Source of the DNA: Ketobacter sp036337295
GTDB lineage: Bacteria; Pseudomonadota; Gammaproteobacteria; Pseudomonadales; Ketobacteraceae
Length of the DNA stretch: 64,000 bases
Assembly: GCA_036337295.1 (NCBI GenBank)
Contig: JAYZEN010000007.1
Location: 62,001-126,000 of the forward strand
Direction of reading: 5' to 3'
Below, piece by piece: positions 63,081-64,000 of the stretch. The number at the start of each line of letters is the position of its first letter. Within the stretch, counting starts at the first letter, position 1. The position numbers and the translations under genes were made by a program. The notes below the pieces were generated by a model that saw only the letters and a list, made by a program, of their open reading frames with translations, made no database searches and was not told the origin of the DNA.

Positions 63081-64000
63081 ATGAGTGCGCGGGCGAAAGC
63101 GCTGCTGTTGTGCGCTTGGGTGTGGTCGCAACCGGTCTGGTCGTTGGACTGGTGCGGCACACTGCTAATCATCCCCGGACAGATCCAGTCCAACTTTATG
63201 ATTGTGGATGGGGTGCTGCGTGGGTACGGTCTGTTTGTTCCCCGGAATGTAAAACAGGACATGCCGTTGAGTCTGGATTTCCATGGCTTTGGTTCCAATC
63301 ATCGGCTGGAGGCGCAGAGTTCCTGCTGGCGTTCGCTAGCGGATAGAGAGGGGGCTGTCGTGGCCTATCCTCAAGGTCGACACCTGGTGCCGGCCTGGGC
63401 GTCCGGTGACTATTGCTGCCCCGGGGGTGATGCAGGTGACGCGGCATTTGCGCGGATGTTGGCGTCCTGTTTAAGCCGGAACCTTCCCAAGGTGCTGGGC
63501 ACCACGCCGGATGCCGGTAAGGTCTACGCCGTGGGGTTATCCAATGGTGGGGCCATGGCCGGTCGCTTGGCCTGCGAGTCATCAGACGTCTTTTCCGGTG
63601 TGGCAGTCACCTCGCAGAGTTTTCCGTTCAAAGACGTGGGGCAGTGCCGGCAGATAACCGCCGATGGCGCCGGTAAGCCGGCAGTGCCGGTAGTGGAAGC
63701 CAGAGGCACGATGGATGTGATTGTGCCCTATGTGTATAGCTGGGGTTGGTCTGTTCCTGCCAGACACAGCGTGGAGCGCTGGCGTCGTGCCATGGGGTGC
63801 CTGGAGCAGCCGGTGTTTGAAGATATCTGTGATCGCCCCGGTAGCGGGCCGGATTGCGAGTACGGCCACAGCTGGTGTCAAAGCTACTACCAATGCGAAC
63901 ACAATGCGGTAGTCTCACAATGCACGTTAATAGATGGGCACTTGCTGTATGAGAATGACCATGATTACAGCCCTTGCGATGATGCCTGGTTTGAATTCCA
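63081..64000 (+). CDS. Secreted PHB-depolymerase/feruloyl-esterase-like hydrolase (3' end outside window)
   Basis: From ATG 63081 the frame is open to the window edge (306 codons). The N-terminus is a signal peptide (KALLLCAWVWSQPVWS). An alpha/beta-hydrolase core follows: PLSLDFHGFGSNH, the nucleophile elbow YAVGLSNGGAMAGRLACE (Ser in GLSNGG), ARGTMDVIVPY with the likely catalytic Asp and IDGHLLYEN with the likely His. Several Cys suggest disulfides (DYCCPGG; CQSYYQCEH). It resembles LpqC/PHB-depolymerase-type esterases that act on extracellular polyesters or aromatic esters; the real substrate is unknown. Confidence 0.8.
   Translation, partial: MSARAKALLLCAWVWSQPVWSLDWCGTLLIIPGQIQSNFMIVDGVLRGYGLFVPRNVKQDMPLSLDFHGFGSNHRLEAQSSCWRSLADREGAVVAYPQGRHLVPAWASGDYCCPGGDAGDAAFARMLASCLSRNLPKVLGTTPDAGKVYAVGLSNGGAMAGRLACESSDVFSGVAVTSQSFPFKDVGQCRQITADGAGKPAVPVVEARGTMDVIVPYVYSWGWSVPARHSVERWRRAMGCLEQPVFEDICDRPGSGPDCEYGHSWCQSYYQCEHNAVVSQCTLIDGHLLYENDHDYSPCDDAWFEF

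Overview
The window is a chromosomal stretch of a Gram-negative gammaproteobacterium. Supporting evidence: the neighbour sets tadA-mltF-purL, ypjD/corB-ffh followed by rpsP-rimM-trmD-rplS, and xerD-dsbC-alaC-hom-thrC-recJ; lipoprotein, porin and outer-membrane-barrel genes; and a DesT-type desaturase locus. Several fatty-acid genes and four 7TMR-DISM sensors recall marine or oil-associated relatives of Pseudomonadales (Alcanivorax, Ketobacter or Marinobacter-like). That placement is an inference from gene content, not a database result. GC is moderately high throughout and I see no island boundary, phage, transposase, CRISPR array, tRNA or rRNA.

Layout. 1-8.7 kb: end of a DUF488 gene, tadA, mltF, an MCP-like transducer, purL, a pseudopilin-like lipoprotein and a small NIF3/YqfO-type protein. 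8.7-12.2 kb (minus): a 7TMR-DISM hybrid kinase, a zinc-ribbon Nudix hydrolase and a DUF3135 protein. 12.2-17.3 kb (plus): CoA pyrophosphatase, gamma-carbonic anhydrase, DUF1289, purT, an RssA-like patatin and a double-FHA membrane protein. 17.3-23.2 kb: corB-like and ypjD genes facing ffh, then the S16-RimM-TrmD-L19 operon with a strong terminator. 23.3-26.9 kb: a porin-like/PstS-like gene pair divergent from a hybrid kinase. 27-30.4 kb: an ScfR/RamB-type regulator divergent from an acyl-CoA dehydrogenase, separated by a cluster of TTTGCAAA-like boxes. 30.4-34.9 kb (minus): an unrecognised 592-aa exported protein with mgtE, a small outer-membrane barrel and a small helical protein. 34.9-38.1 kb: desaturase and its ferredoxin-reductase partner, divergent from a DesT-like TetR regulator. 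38-41.9 kb: two tandem 7TMR-DISM diguanylate cyclases. 42-49.6 kb: a short terminated transcript with a 37-codon ORF, then xerD, dsbC, alaC, hom, thrC and recJ. 49.8-54.5 kb: an exported PilJ-domain protein, a crotonase plus acyl-CoA dehydrogenase pair, and a GlxA-type regulator. 54.6-64 kb: another 7TMR-DISM hybrid kinase, prfB with its programmed frameshift, lysS, a DnaJ-related gene, a cold-shock gene, an Fe-S protein, an SlyD-like isomerase and the start of an esterase gene.

Two themes run through it. First, signalling is unusually dense: five histidine kinase or diguanylate cyclase membrane sensors, an MCP-like protein and a stand-alone PilJ-type protein. Second, lipid metabolism appears as two acyl-CoA dehydrogenases, a crotonase and an inducible desaturase system, each beside its own likely regulator. 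At the DNA level, short tandem duplications (12-19 bp, two or three copies) recur in the spacers between genes. The best candidates for new biology are the TTTGC box cluster, the small transcript before xerD, the perfect 18-bp inverted repeat at 34.9 kb, the pseudopilin-like lipoprotein and the 592-aa exported protein.
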